From contig JAHBYV010000013.1 in the NCBI GenBank assembly GCA_019635795.1, forward strand, positions 1 to 64,000: DNA of 64,000 bases, read 5' to 3'. Source of the stretch: Rhizobiaceae bacterium (GTDB lineage Bacteria > Pseudomonadota > Alphaproteobacteria > Rhizobiales > Rhizobiaceae). The notes under the pieces were generated by a model that worked only from the letters and a program-made list of their open reading frames with translations, did no database searches and was not told the DNA's origin. A program made the position numbers and the translations under genes. Of the stretch, positions 8,901 to 17,012 are shown one piece after another; within the stretch, counting starts at the first letter, position 1; every line of letters starts with the position of its first letter.

Positions 8901-10671
8901 TGCGGCGCGATGTGCCAACAAGGTCCAGAATGTTAGGACGCGGCCCGATGAAGGAAACCAGGCTCATGACCAGTTCCTCACGGATCGGGTCGATGGGCGG
9001 GTTGGTCACCTGAGCAAAGTTCTGCTTGAAATAGGTATAAAGCAGCTTGGACTTGTCAGACATTGCCGAGATGGGTGTGTCGGTTCCCATGGAACCAACG
9101 GCTTCCTGACCGGTCACGGCCATGGGTGCCATGAGCAGCTTCAGGTCCTCTTGTGTGTAACCAAACGCCTGTTGCCGGTCGAGCAGCGAAACATCGCGAC
9201 GCAGTGCGCGCGGTTCCACAGGCTTCAGTTCCTCAAGAATAAGCTGGGTACGTGTAAGCCATTCCTTGTAGGGATGCTTGCTCGCAATCTCGGACTTCAC
9301 TTCCTCATCTGAGACAATGCGACCCTTCGCGAGGTCGATCAGCAGCATTTTTCCGGGCTGCAACCGCCATTTGGTCACGATGTGCTTTTCGTCAACCGGG
9401 AGAACACCTGCTTCGGAGGCGAGGATCACCCGGTCGTCATCGGTCACGATGTAGCGCGCGGGACGCAGTCCGTTCCGGTCAAGTGTAGCCCCGATCTGGC
9501 GACCGTCCGTAAAGCAGAGGGCTGCGGGGCCGTCCCACGGCTCCATGAGTGCTGCATGGTATTCATAGAATGCCTTGCGATCCTCATCCATGGACTTGTT
9601 GCCAGCCCATGCTTCCGGGACCAGCATCATCATGGCGTGGCTCAGTTTGTAGCCGCCCTGAAACAGAAATTCGAGCGCATTGTCGAAACAAGCCGTATCA
9701 GACTGGCCCTCGTAGGAAATCGGCCAAAGCTTGGAAATGTCGTTGCCGAACAAATCCGAATCGACGGACGCCTGACGTGCCGCCATCCAGTTGTTATTGC
9801 CCCGCACCGTGTTGATTTCGCCGTTGTGAGCAATCATGCGGTAAGGGTGCGCCAGCTTCCAGGACGGGAAAGTGTTGGTCGAGAAGCGCTGGTGCACCAG
9901 AATAAGCGCAGATTCAAAGCGTGGGTCGGAAAGGTCTCTATAATAAGCGCCGACCTGATAGGCGAGAAACATGCCCTTATAGACGATGGTGCGCGAGGAG
10001 AGAGAAACGCAGTAGGCGCCAACGTCCTTGTTGTCATTTTCGGCATAGATACGCCCCGAAATAACTTTGCGGAGAATATAAAGCCGTGCCTCATATTCCT
10101 CATCGTCAGTGATTTCCGGGGTGCGCCCGATGAAAACCTGCCGATGAAAGGGCTCTGACGCTACGATCTCCGGCGCTTTTGACAGCGATGAATTATCGAC
10201 CGGCACATCGCGGAAGCCCAGGACCGGAAGCCCCTCGGCCTGTGCGCTTTCGCGAATAATCTCGTCGATATGCTCCCGCGTGGCTTCGTCTTTCGGCATG
10301 AACCAATGGCCGACGCCGTACTGACCGGCTGGCGGCAATTCAACACCGAGCTTTGCCATCTCTTCGCGAAAAAAACGGTCTGGAATCTGGACCAGCACGC
10401 CAGCACCATCGCCAACCAAAGGGTCGGCCCCGACTGCGCCGCGATGTGTGAGGTTTTCGAGCATGAAAAGCCCGTCCTTCACAATCTGGTGGGACTTGAT
10501 CCCCTTCATCTGCGCAATGAAGCCGACACCGCAGGCATCATGCTCATTGCGCGGGTCATAAAGTCCCTGTTTTCGCGGAAGGCCCGGCAAATCGGTGTTT
10601 TTGATGCGGGTCGCTTCGTTCTGCGCGGTGAGGTTCCGTTCCGTCACTGCAGATGGCGTCATTTCCGTCAT
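5947..10671 (-). CDS. gltB: Glutamate synthase (NADPH) large subunit
   Basis: This 1574-residue enzyme forms two L-glutamate from glutamine and 2-oxoglutarate in the GS-GOGAT ammonium assimilation route. Domains in order: a short propeptide; the class-II amidotransferase domain with the exposed nucleophile Cys in EHDACGVGF (near residue 47); the central domain; the FMN-binding synthase domain ([30 protein letters not shown]); the 3Fe-4S cysteines in [15 protein letters not shown]; and the C-terminal beta-helix (GAFLARG through FAAGMSGG). I prefer the ATG at 10671, 7 nt after GGAGG, over the GTG one codon upstream. A strong palindrome lies about 125 bp before the start. Confidence 0.97.
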   Translation of the reverse strand: MTEMTPSAVTERNLTAQNEATRIKNTDLPGLPRKQGLYDPRNEHDACGVGFIAQMKGIKSHQIVKDGLFMLENLTHRGAVGADPLVGDGAGVLVQIPDRFFREEMAKLGVELPPAGQYGVGHWFMPKDEATREHIDEIIRESAQAEGLPVLGFRDVPVDNSSLSKAPEIVASEPFHRQVFIGRTPEITDDEEYEARLYILRKVISGRIYAENDNKDVGAYCVSLSSRTIVYKGMFLAYQVGAYYRDLSDPRFESALILVHQRFSTNTFPSWKLAHPYRMIAHNGEINTVRGNNNWMAARQASVDSDLFGNDISKLWPISYEGQSDTACFDNALEFLFQGGYKLSHAMMMLVPEAWAGNKSMDEDRKAFYEYHAALMEPWDGPAALCFTDGRQIGATLDRNGLRPARYIVTDDDRVILASEAGVLPVDEKHIVTKWRLQPGKMLLIDLAKGRIVSDEEVKSEIASKHPYKEWLTRTQLILEELKPVEPRALRRDVSLLDRQQAFGYTQEDLKLLMAPMAVTGQEAVGSMGTDTPISAMSDKSKLLYTYFKQNFAQVTNPPIDPIREELVMSLVSFIGPRPNILDLVGTSRRKRLEVRQPILTNADLEKIRSIGHTEESFDTKTIDITYSATEGAGGMAGAVERLCERAEAAVAGRYNIIILSDRQVGPDRIAIPALLATAAVHHHLVRKGLRTSVGLVVESGEPREVHHFCCLAGYGAEAINPYLAFDTLLDMHTRGEMPAEVDPYEVVSRYIKSIGKGILKVMSKMGISTYQSYCGAQIFDAVGLSTPFVNQYFTGTATTIEGVGLPEISEETVRRHADAFGDDPVLANSLEVGGEYMFRMRGEAHMWSPDAVATLQHAVRKGSWETFQEYSKQIDDASARAQTVRGLFKIRMAEDAGRKPVPIEEVMPAAEIVRRFATGAMSFGSISREAHTTLAIAMNRIGGKSNTGEGGEEPDRYFPLPDGKPNPERSAIKQVASGRFGVTTEYLVNSDVIQIKVAQGAKPGEGGQLPGHKVDATIAKTRHSTPGVGLISPPPHHDIYSIEDLAQLIFDLKNVNPSSDISVKLVSEVGVGTVAAGVAKARADHITISGYDGGTGASPLTSLKHAGSPWEMGLAETHQTLVLNGLRSRVALQVDGGLRTGRDVIIGALLGADEFGFSTAPLIAAGCIMMRKCHLNTCPVGVATQDPVLRKRFKGTPEHVINFFFYVAEEVRALLAAMGYRHLDEIIGNTDLLEKRDLISHWKAKGLDFSNLFYKPDAPADETHWTKRQVHPIDDVLDRKLIELAMPALDTRLPVAIDVPIKNVDRSAGAMLSGELARRYKHKGLRDDTISVKLRGTAGQSFGAFLARGVTFELIGDGNDYVGKGLSGGKIIVRPTDDARIVAEESIIVGNTVLYGAIEGECYFRGVAGERFAVRNSGAAAVVEGVGDHGCEYMTGGIVVVLGKTGRNFAAGMSGGVAYVLDEEGDFATRCNMAMVELEPVPEEDALLERLHHHGGDIAFKGRVDVSGDMTSHDEERLHQLISNHVHYTGSAKGKLILENWTEYRPKFRKIMPVEYKRALEEMARMRMGVAAE

Positions 10672-10708
10672 CACTCTACCTCCGATTGCCCATCAGGACT
10701 TTAGACCC

Positions 10709-10729
10709 GGCCGAAAACAGCTCTCGGCC
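10709..10729. repeat. Short hairpin upstream of gltB
   Basis: GGCCGA (10709-10714) and TCGGCC (10724-10729) form a 6-bp stem with a 9-nt loop, 38-58 bp before the gltB ATG. If transcription starts farther upstream it lies in the 5' leader. No U-tract follows, so it is not an obvious terminator. Confidence 0.35.
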
Positions 10730-10794
10730 TGTGAAGCGAACAGTCTAAAAAGCCGGTCGTTGCATCTGCACTCGCCCGGCCCCATCGTCGCTTC

Positions 10795-10823
10795 AATATA
10801 AGACAGCAATGCTGTCCTATATT
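10795..10823. promoter_or_regulatory. 29-bp near-perfect palindrome upstream of gltB (probable operator)
   Basis: The arms AATATAAGACAGCA and TGCTGTCCTATATT are symmetric around A10809 with 13 of 14 base pairs matching; only A10801/C10817 fails. The core reads GACAGCA-A-TGCTGTC. It sits 124 bp upstream of the gltB start, in a 271-bp gap after an alpha/beta hydrolase gene on the same strand. The length and symmetry suggest a binding site for a dimeric repressor or activator. I do not recognise the cognate regulator. Confidence 0.6.
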
Positions 10824-10841
10824 TTTATGTCAGAAAACCCG

Positions 10842-10902
10842 CTTTCCGACAAGAAGGATTCGGAAAGGAATTTGATGTTTTTGGAAACAAAATGTCGGAA
10901 AG
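10842..10902. repeat. Separated inverted repeat in the gltB upstream region
   Basis: CTTTCCGACA (10842-10851) and TGTCGGAAAG (10893-10902) are exact 10-bp inverted copies separated by 41 bp. They could be paired protein-binding sites or the base of a long hairpin at the 3' end of the hydrolase-side region. A further GGATTCGGAAAGGAA copy fragment lies between them. Confidence 0.4.
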
Positions 10903-10942
10903 TGGCTTTTAGCCGCAGTTTACGTGTGATTTTACGCGATTT

Positions 10943-11887
10943 TCAGGCGGTAGAGCCGGGGATGTAGGCGTCAAAAGCGGCCCAGAATTGCTGGAGGTAG
11001 TAGTCTTTCTCCTGCAATATTTCATGCTTGGCACCGTCAATCGTGACGCAATGGCCTGAACGCAACCTGCGCGCGTAGCGTTCAATCGCGCGAGTCGACA
11101 CGACCGAGTCGGCTCCCGCAGCGACAAACAGGATAGGTATGTGCAGCCGCGCCATGTAATCTGGATCTGCGACGATGCGGGCCGCATGGGCCGCAGCGTG
11201 CATCCATCTCACAGTTGGCCCACCAACTGACAGGCGCGGATGTGATGTAAACAGGCGAATATTGCGTTCAAACCGTTCCGGATCAGACGTCACGTCATTG
11301 CGTTCAAACGGCGTCGGCTTCCATCGCCCGCCCGTCGCGTAGGCGCTGCCAAAACCTGCCAGTTTCAGAACTGCCGCAAGTCGGCGAACAGAGTTGGCCG
11401 AAAGCGGAATCCTTGCTGCCTGAAGCAATGGCGCAAGCAGCACCATACGTTCTACCCTGTTGCGCAGGTTTGGCGCTGCACGCAAAGCAATCAGCGCACC
11501 TGTTGAATGCGCGAGGATGAAGTATGGCCCGCGGCAGTCGGGCAATGCGACTTCGGTGAAAAACTGATTCAGATCATTGGTGTAGACGTCAAAGTTCGTG
11601 ACGTTTCCACGCAGCGGATCCATCAACTCGCGATCCGACAACCCTTGACCGCGCCAGTCAAAGATTGCTGTGCCAAAGCCCCGGAGGGAGAGCGACTGAA
11701 TTGTCTCGAAATATTTCTCAATGGGCTCGTTGCGACCGGAAAGAATAATCACTGTGCCCTTGAGTGGCCGGCTTGTGGCTTTGAAGATTGCATATCGAAG
11801 CCTGCGATTGCCCTTCGCGACCAGAAAGCCGGAGTGCGCGCCCTCAGGAATCTCATTGCCAGGTATTTCGAGCAGGAAGTCCTTCAT
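10943..11887 (-). CDS. Alpha/beta hydrolase, lysophospholipase (PldB) type
   Basis: This is a 314-residue soluble alpha/beta hydrolase of the serine aminopeptidase / lysophospholipase L2 group. The nucleophile elbow is AHSTGAL, with Ser near residue 118. The oxyanion region is ILSGRNEPIEKYFETI and the block DWRGQGLSD is typical of PldB-like enzymes. The acid and His lie in VAAGADSVVS and DGAKHEIL. I chose the ATG at 11887 (MKDFLLEIPGNE) because nine extra upstream residues add nothing recognisable. The natural substrate (lysophospholipid or monoacylglycerol) is an inference from the family. Confidence 0.82.
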   Translation of the reverse strand: MKDFLLEIPGNEIPEGAHSGFLVAKGNRRLRYAIFKATSRPLKGTVIILSGRNEPIEKYFETIQSLSLRGFGTAIFDWRGQGLSDRELMDPLRGNVTNFDVYTNDLNQFFTEVALPDCRGPYFILAHSTGALIALRAAPNLRNRVERMVLLAPLLQAARIPLSANSVRRLAAVLKLAGFGSAYATGGRWKPTPFERNDVTSDPERFERNIRLFTSHPRLSVGGPTVRWMHAAAHAARIVADPDYMARLHIPILFVAAGADSVVSTRAIERYARRLRSGHCVTIDGAKHEILQEKDYYLQQFWAAFDAYIPGSTA

Positions 11888-11980
11888 GTGCTTTCGCTGG
11901 CCACCGTCGCGCAATTATTGCGGGTGTTATCCGTCCTGCTAGCAATTGCAAAGAGAAAGCTTAAAAATTGAGTAAAATCA

Positions 11981-12014
11981 AAGACCGGAGACGCAATTTT
12001 GCATCTCCGGTCTT
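11981..12014 (-). terminator. Strong hairpin, probable terminator of an unassigned minus-strand transcript
   Basis: AAGACCGGAGACGCAA (11981-11996) pairs with TTGCATCTCCGGTCTT (11999-12014) in 15 of 16 positions with a 2-nt loop. On the minus strand it is followed by TGATTTTACT, a modest T-rich tail. It lies 94 bp upstream of the hydrolase start, so on that strand it would end a transcript begun between about 12015 and 12370. Confidence 0.55.
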
Positions 12015-12114
12015 GAATGATCCTGAAAGGGAAGGGACGTTTCCTCCAGAACCAGCCCATTGCAGCGCGCACCCCAAGCCCCGCGCGCCGTTTCCATGAG
12101 TGGTTGCCATATTG
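12015..12114. other. Intergenic stretch, possible small RNA (minus strand)
   Basis: This roughly 100-bp stretch has no convincing gene. On the minus strand it holds a GC-rich hairpin (GCGCGC at 12090-12085 and 12072-12067), the purine-rich GGAGGAAACG, and then the terminator-like hairpin at 12014-11981. This arrangement resembles a free-standing sRNA but no conserved family was recognised. Two overlapping short minus-strand frames (79 and 63 codons) read through it and lack family features. Confidence 0.3.
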
Positions 12115-12165
12115 CTGAACCATCCTGAATGGAGGCGTAAGGCTCTATTCATCTGGCGTTCATCT
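12115..12165. promoter_or_regulatory. Phased direct repeats, possible OmpR-family binding region
   Basis: CTGAAC (12115-12120) and CTGAAT (12125-12130) are spaced by 10 bp. TTCATCT occurs at 12148-12154 and again at 12159-12165, spaced by 11 bp. Such one-turn direct repeats are typical of OmpR/PhoB-type response-regulator sites. The second pair is roughly the inverted complement of the first. The regulator is unknown and it is unclear which flanking transcript is controlled. Confidence 0.35.
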
Positions 12166-12269
12166 TGGTTAATTTTCGAAAAGTTATGGAAAATGAATAA
12201 CGTAGGTCTGTATGCCGCCGTAGAGATTCAATTTCAAAGCCTGCCCTTGAAATCCAAACATGACGAACC

Positions 12270-12379
12270 CAGATCAACTGTGCGGTCGCCAGAACGGGGC
12301 CGCTGATCCGACCGGAACGCCAGAACGGGTTTCGACCGAGGTCACAACGCTAAACTGTTGCTCAATGGAGAACTAAACC
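12270..12379 (+). promoter_or_regulatory. ROSE-type RNA thermometer in the hsp20 5' UTR
   Basis: The last hairpin before the start codon is diagnostic. GTTGCTC (12357-12363) pairs with GAGAAC (12368-12373) around the loop AATG, leaving G12360 bulged inside a TTGCT anti-Shine-Dalgarno, as in rhizobial ROSE elements. The GGAG ribosome-binding site (12367-12370) is occluded in this fold. Upstream, GC-rich segments (GCGGTC to GGCCGC, and CCGGAACG to CGGGTTTCG) can form the accessory stems seen in this class. The leader limits small heat-shock protein translation at low temperature and melts on heating. The upstream boundary is approximate. Confidence 0.78.
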
Positions 12380-12850
12380 ATGCGTCACGTAGATTTTTCG
12401 CCACTATATCGCTCGACTGTTGGTTTCGACCGTCTGTTTAACATGCTTGATTCCAATTCTGCGCCAGACGGCGGCCAGAGCTATCCTCCCTACAATATCG
12501 AGCGCACCGGAGAGAATTCCTACCGGATTTCAATGGCGGTTGCCGGTTTCTCGGAAGACGAAATTTCGATTGAGGCCCATCGCAATGTTTTGACGGTCAA
12601 GGGCGAACGCGCCAGCGAAACGACGGGGGAAGGCTCAGAGATTCTGTATCGCGGTATTGCCTCGCGTTCATTTGAACGCCGTTTTCAGATGGCGGACCAT
12701 GTTGAGGTAAGCGGTGCAAACTTGAAGAACGGCCTGCTGCACATCGACTTGCAGCGCAACATTCCCGAAGAATTGAAACCGCGCAAGATCGCTATTGCTT
12801 CTGGCAGCGCCAAGGCAAAGCAGATCGAAGCCAAAGCGACCAAACAGTAA
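12380..12850 (+). CDS. Small heat-shock protein, Hsp20/IbpA type
   Basis: This 156-residue ATP-independent holdase chaperone has the alpha-crystallin domain at roughly residues 36-130. It shows the N-terminal FDRLFNMLD typical of rhizobial class-A IbpA proteins, YPPYNIERTGENSYRISMAVAGF at the domain start, LTVKGER, and the conserved GIASRSFERRFQMADHVEV. The C-terminal tail ends in lysine-rich sequence, with an I-A-I variant (RKIAIASG) of the I-x-I oligomer motif. A ROSE thermometer precedes the gene and a strong terminator follows, so it is a monocistronic heat-shock unit. Confidence 0.95.
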   Translation: MRHVDFSPLYRSTVGFDRLFNMLDSNSAPDGGQSYPPYNIERTGENSYRISMAVAGFSEDEISIEAHRNVLTVKGERASETTGEGSEILYRGIASRSFERRFQMADHVEVSGANLKNGLLHIDLQRNIPEELKPRKIAIASGSAKAKQIEAKATKQ

Positions 12851-12874
12851 GCTCAGCGAAGTTTGAGAATAGAG

Positions 12875-12902
12875 CCCCCGGTCTTTGGCCGGGGGTTTTT
12901 TA
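12875..12902 (+). terminator. Rho-independent terminator of hsp20
   Basis: CCCCCGG (12875-12881) and CCGGGGG (12889-12895) form a 7-bp GC stem followed by TTTTTT (12896-12901). Its end touches the stop codon of the convergent DUF459 gene. Confidence 0.93.
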
Positions 12903-14087
12903 TTTGCGTATAGCTGTGGTGGTTTCGACCTGAAGGGAAGGCACGAGTTGTTGTTCGCGGCGCGCCCATGAAAAATCATCAGCCCGACCAGGCGTTGGCT
13001 GCGGCAGCACCGCAGGACCAGGTGCCGGCCTGGAAGGTTGAGATGCCGTTGGCTGGGCACCCAGCAACTCGGTGCCACCATCCATCTCAGGGTCGTACAA
13101 TGACATTGGCGGTGTACGGTCGGGTACTTTGGTTGGACCAATCGGTTCCGCGTCTTCGATAATGTCGGGCAGCGGCGCGCCCTGAGCATTCAATCCCAAG
13201 AGCTTTCGCAGCGGCTTTTCGGCATAAAAAGCCAGCTTTTCCTTGCCTTGATGGGTCATGTTGATGCCATCACTCGCGCGAAGCTTGACTGGTTGGCCGT
13301 TCACATCAGGGCCTGACTGAACATAGCCGCCCTGTTCATCGGTGAAACCGTCCCAAATGTCGATGAATTCGCCTTTGTGCGCTTGTGCCGCCGCGCGATA
13401 GACGTCGTTGAACGCCAGCATGTCAGACGTCATTTTCGTGATTTTGAATGAAGGCATTCCCATCCAGAGATACGGGATTTTCCTTTCTTCCAACAGCTGG
13501 GCGACTGCGCCGACGCGGGTTTGATATTCCTTCATCCATGCATCGGTACGGACGGCCTCGCTGCTGCCAGCCAGTTTCATTTGCTGGCGGTCATTCGAAC
13601 CCATCATAACAATGACCGCGGCAGGCTTTGCCGTATCCAGCAGGGAGGGAAGTTCTGCCTGCCAGTTGTAATAGTCCTGCCGAACGAAGCCGGAGGAGCC
13701 CTTACTGCGATCTGCAATGCTTATGTTAGGATCGGTGGCAAACTGTTTGCTTAAACCCTCGGCCAGCCCGCCCGCCAGAAAATCCCCGATCACGAGAATA
13801 GTCCGCGCGTCGGGATTCTTCTCGACGATGGTGACTTCCGGTTCCTTCGGCAAGGCAGAAGGTGCCTTCGCCTTCTTTCGCTTGGGTTTTACCACGCGTC
13901 GTTCTTGATCGGGGGTGATGTAATAACGTCGTTGCTGCGGCCGGAAAATATCGAACAGGCTCCATGACCTGCGCGCCGTTTCTTGCGCAGCAGCTGGCGT
14001 TGCCCCGCCAACAGACAGGGCTGGGGCCGCGATGCCAATCGCTACGCAGGTGGCAAGGGCCAAACGCAGATTAACTGATCGACGCAA
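12900..14087 (-). CDS. Exported SGNH-fold protein, DUF459 family
   Basis: This 395-residue protein has an N-terminal signal sequence (hydrophobic LALATCVAIGIAAPAL, likely cleavage after PAAAQ). A basic, proline-rich segment follows, then an SGNH hydrolase-like domain at about residues 90-300. Block III (MMGSNDRQ) and block V (DGINMTHQGK) are present. Block I reads VIGDFLAGGLAEGL, with Phe where SGNH enzymes normally have the nucleophile Ser. The C-terminal 90 residues are Pro-rich and disordered. DUF459 proteins are periplasmic or inner-membrane associated and have been connected with O-acetylated envelope polymers; no function is established here. The lytic transglycosylase gene is 14 bp upstream, so they form an operon. 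Confidence 0.82.
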   Translation of the reverse strand: MRRSVNLRLALATCVAIGIAAPALSVGGATPAAAQETARRSWSLFDIFRPQQRRYYITPDQERRVVKPKRKKAKAPSALPKEPEVTIVEKNPDARTILVIGDFLAGGLAEGLSKQFATDPNISIADRSKGSSGFVRQDYYNWQAELPSLLDTAKPAAVIVMMGSNDRQQMKLAGSSEAVRTDAWMKEYQTRVGAVAQLLEERKIPYLWMGMPSFKITKMTSDMLAFNDVYRAAAQAHKGEFIDIWDGFTDEQGGYVQSGPDVNGQPVKLRASDGINMTHQGKEKLAFYAEKPLRKLLGLNAQGAPLPDIIEDAEPIGPTKVPDRTPPMSLYDPEMDGGTELLGAQPTASQPSRPAPGPAVLPQPTPGRADDFSWARREQQLVPSLQVETTTAIRK

Positions 14088-14101
14088 ACACTACTCCTGT
14101 G

Positions 14102-15334
14102 TCACCTGCCACGCAGGTATCTTAGGACTTCCATGCTTGGATGACCATCTTGCTCAAGTCCGACACGCGCCTGAAACGCCTTGATTGCATCTCGTGACCC
14201 CTTGCCGATGCGCCCGTCGAACTTGCCATCGTAATATCCATGTTCGGAAAGGCGCTTCTGCAATTCCTGCTTCTCGACGAAGCTGAGCTTGGTGAAAGGC
14301 CGCTGCCAATCATTCGCAAGCTGCCCGTAGCCAGCTATCTGGTCTGCCAGAAGCCCCACGGCCAAGGCATATTTATCGGAGTTATTGTAACGCTTGATGA
14401 CTGAAAAATTCTTCAGCATCAGGAAAGCCGGACCGCCGCGCCCGTCTGGCACCTTGAGCGTTGCCATGTCGGACAAGTTGTTGAATTTTCGACCGTTTGC
14501 GCGCGTGACACCAAGCTTCTGCCATTGGCCAAGGGAAAGTTGTCCTGCAGGCAGCTTCCCTGCGGGCAGTTTAACTTCATATCCCCAGGTCTTTCCCGTC
14601 TGCCAGCCGTTTCGATGCAGAAGATTTGCGGCTGTCGCCAATGCGTCTGGAATAGAACTCCATATGTCGCGGTTACCATTTCCATCCATGTCGACGGCAT
14701 AGCGCTGATAGCTGGTAGGGATGAATTGGGTATGACCCATCGCGCCCGCCCAGGACCCGGTCAAATGACTTTCATCAATATCGCCCGACTGGAGGATTTT
14801 AAGCGCTGCGATAAGCTGTGTGCGCGCAAATTTTGCCCGGCGCTGATCGGCGTATGCAAGCGTTGAAAGGGAACGCACGACGTTTCGCATTACGCCGGGG
14901 TTTTTCAGGATTTCCCCGTAATTCGATTCCATCGACCAGATTGCGAGAAGGATGTGGCGATCAACACCAAACCGCTTCTCGATGCGGTCCAGCCATGGCT
15001 TCCACTTCTTCGCCATTGCGCGACCGTTGGCGATGGACTCTTCATGAACGCGATTGTCGAAATAATCCCACACCGGAGCCGTGAACTCGGGCTGGAAACG
15101 TGCTTTCTCAAGCACTTCAGGATCAATGGCAGTTATGCCGCGAAACGCGCGGTCATAGGTTGCGCGCGATATGCCAGCTTCAGCTGCGGTCTGCCGGAAA
15201 CTTGCGACCCACTTCTGGAACCCTGCATCTGCAAGTGCTGGCGACATGCCCGCCGTCGAAAGCGAAATTGCGGCGACGAGTGCAATGCGGCCAACGTGGC
15301 GCATCACTTTCTGCACGATCATTTCATTCTCCAT
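14102..15334 (-). CDS. Lytic murein transglycosylase (MltB type) with peptidoglycan-binding domain
   Basis: This exported enzyme cleaves the MurNAc-GlcNAc bond of peptidoglycan with 1,6-anhydro product formation. The signal peptide is in MRHVGRIALVAAISLSTAGM, cleaved after ALA. The catalytic Glu is in LLAIWSMESNYGEI. Other MltB-family blocks are GSWAGAMGHTQFIPTSY and the substrate-groove AVGLLADQIAGYG. The C-terminus carries a PG_binding_1 domain (LQKRLSEHGYYDGKFDG through LRYLRGR). The start is uncertain: ATG 15334 (AGGA 6 nt before) or ATG 15322 (GGAG 6 nt before). The longer open frame to 15580 overlaps the upstream gene and is unlikely. Confidence 0.9.
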   Translation of the reverse strand: MENEMIVQKVMRHVGRIALVAAISLSTAGMSPALADAGFQKWVASFRQTAAEAGISRATYDRAFRGITAIDPEVLEKARFQPEFTAPVWDYFDNRVHEESIANGRAMAKKWKPWLDRIEKRFGVDRHILLAIWSMESNYGEILKNPGVMRNVVRSLSTLAYADQRRAKFARTQLIAALKILQSGDIDESHLTGSWAGAMGHTQFIPTSYQRYAVDMDGNGNRDIWSSIPDALATAANLLHRNGWQTGKTWGYEVKLPAGKLPAGQLSLGQWQKLGVTRANGRKFNNLSDMATLKVPDGRGGPAFLMLKNFSVIKRYNNSDKYALAVGLLADQIAGYGQLANDWQRPFTKLSFVEKQELQKRLSEHGYYDGKFDGRIGKGSRDAIKAFQARVGLEQDGHPSMEVLRYLRGR

Positions 15335-15456
15335 TCCAATTCCTGAAGAATAAACATCGCTCGTACTGGTAAGGATTTTCTTTACCATATACGCCCGCCT
15401 CCGCAAAACACTGCCGCTGAATTCTTCCAAACCACCAAATCCGGGCAAAAATTCGG

Positions 15457-16893
15457 TTATCTTTGTGCTTTCAGCCCTAAAAACGCGCTGTTGGTGGAAG
15501 CATCGCGATCTGGAAGAGTGCTGTTCACGTTTTCGTGTCGCAATCGCCCGGTAACTCCGAGATAGCGGTTTATCCACCATGTCACAGAGGCTTCGGCGCT
15601 GTAGATGACTTCATGCTCGCTGCCAGGCTGGAAGTCGCGATAAGCGATCCCGCCGGCAATGCTGCCGGTGAGATTCGCGCGCATCTGCCGTTCGATGGTC
15701 AGCGTGCCTGAATGCAGAAGAGAACCGCTAAGGCCAGGCGTCGTTGTCCCTTCAACCTCGGTGGACCCAAAGAAGTTTACGTTCGTGCCGCGCACGGGGG
15801 ACCAGTTTATGTTCGCGATGACATTCATCCCATCGATGGGCACGAGCCTGTCGTCGTCAAATTCTTGCTGAACGTAACCTAGCGCCAGTTCGCCCCAGAA
15901 TTTTTCACCCCGGTCAAAAGCAAGACCTGCATTGGCGGCAATCAAGTCGCCGGAGCGTCGGTAGCCCGCGGCGTCAAAGTCATTGTCATAAATTCGACGG
16001 CCAGCGCGCAGTTCAGCAAACGGAACCAGCGCAGGGGACAGTTCGTAGCCAAGGCGCAAGCGCGCCGTGGTCAAAGTGTTATCCCGATCACTTTGCGAAA
16101 TTTCGCTGCCATTAGCCAGTTCGGCATTGCCGTACCATTCTCGGTCTACGTCAGCGCCAATTCCGAGCCGCAATTTGCCGGCTTCCCTTGTCAGATAAAG
16201 GCTTCCGGTGAGTGATTGCTGAAGCGGCTGATTCATCGCACCGGCGATCTCAACCGGCGATGCAAAGGATTCCGGACTCACCGCGTAAGCAGCCGTTGCG
16301 CGCAATTGATAATCGTTGGCGAGTTCGCGAGTTGCCGCAACGCTGATGCCCGCTTCTTTCTGGTTCAACTCTTCGCCCGACAAAGACCTTTCGAGCGTTA
16401 CGAAAGCATCCAGCTCAAGCTGGTCAACTGACCAATCGGAGACGGCGTTCAGTCGCAATGTGCTTTGGGAGATAATCGCATCGTCACCAGCCGGGCTGGA
16501 GGTTGCGTTCGTGGTGGCGAGAATTCCAGTTTCGACGCTGGGCCGCAGGATAAAGCTGCCTGCGCGTATGCCGACAGGAGCGAACGGGTCCTGATCTGTG
16601 CCGCGCTGGTCGTTCGATGTGGTACCGATTGACTGAACGCGGGTGGTGCGCTGTTGCGGTTGGGCTGCAGCGTTTGGTTGGATGCGCGATGTGTCCGCTT
16701 GCGAAGGTTGGGGAAGCGCGGATTGCTCGACTGGAACGGGCAAATCAGCCTGATCTTCAATGCTGCCACGCAGTTCCTGCGCCACGGATGGTGGGCAAAC
16801 GAAAACCAGCGCGAGCAAAGTCAGTGATAGAAGCTCCCGCGCTCTTCCCGGCCATCTCGTTGTTGCTTCGTCAGGCACTGAATATTTCGCCAA
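15457..16893 (-). CDS. Outer-membrane beta-barrel protein
   Basis: This 478-residue protein has a signal sequence ending PPSVAQ, a Gln/Pro-rich periplasmic linker (residues 40-105) and a long series of alternating amphipathic strands. Examples are RLNAVSDWSVDQLELDAFVTLE, LRLGIGADVDREWYG, LRLGYELSPALVPFAELRAGRRIYD and VTGRLRHENVNSTL. The C-terminus AFLGLKAQR keeps an aromatic-rich last strand but not a terminal Phe. The pattern matches the 'outer membrane beta-barrel' family often found in rhizobia, some members of which sit beside polysaccharide genes. No ligand is known. It lies upstream of, and on the same strand as, the lytic transglycosylase. Confidence 0.75.
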   Translation of the reverse strand: MAKYSVPDEATTRWPGRARELLSLTLLALVFVCPPSVAQELRGSIEDQADLPVPVEQSALPQPSQADTSRIQPNAAAQPQQRTTRVQSIGTTSNDQRGTDQDPFAPVGIRAGSFILRPSVETGILATTNATSSPAGDDAIISQSTLRLNAVSDWSVDQLELDAFVTLERSLSGEELNQKEAGISVAATRELANDYQLRATAAYAVSPESFASPVEIAGAMNQPLQQSLTGSLYLTREAGKLRLGIGADVDREWYGNAELANGSEISQSDRDNTLTTARLRLGYELSPALVPFAELRAGRRIYDNDFDAAGYRRSGDLIAANAGLAFDRGEKFWGELALGYVQQEFDDDRLVPIDGMNVIANINWSPVRGTNVNFFGSTEVEGTTTPGLSGSLLHSGTLTIERQMRANLTGSIAGGIAYRDFQPGSEHEVIYSAEASVTWWINRYLGVTGRLRHENVNSTLPDRDASTNSAFLGLKAQR

Positions 16894-17012
16894 TGAATCA
16901 TTGCCCGGTGCGGCTGCACCAAGCTTACCGAACCGTAAATCCCTATGGTTAACGGACCGTTAGACGTTCTTCTTGTAGACAGATTGGGCGGGAAGGGATA
17001 AGCGCGATTACC

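Noticed and set aside
8620-10158. Two long plus-strand frames opposite gltB
   Set aside because: They are antisense to gltB, which is intact over its whole length.
11884-12152. Two overlapping short minus-strand frames (79 and 63 codons)
   Set aside because: They run into the terminator hairpin and partly into the hydrolase start; the composition looks non-coding. Kept only as a possible sRNA region.
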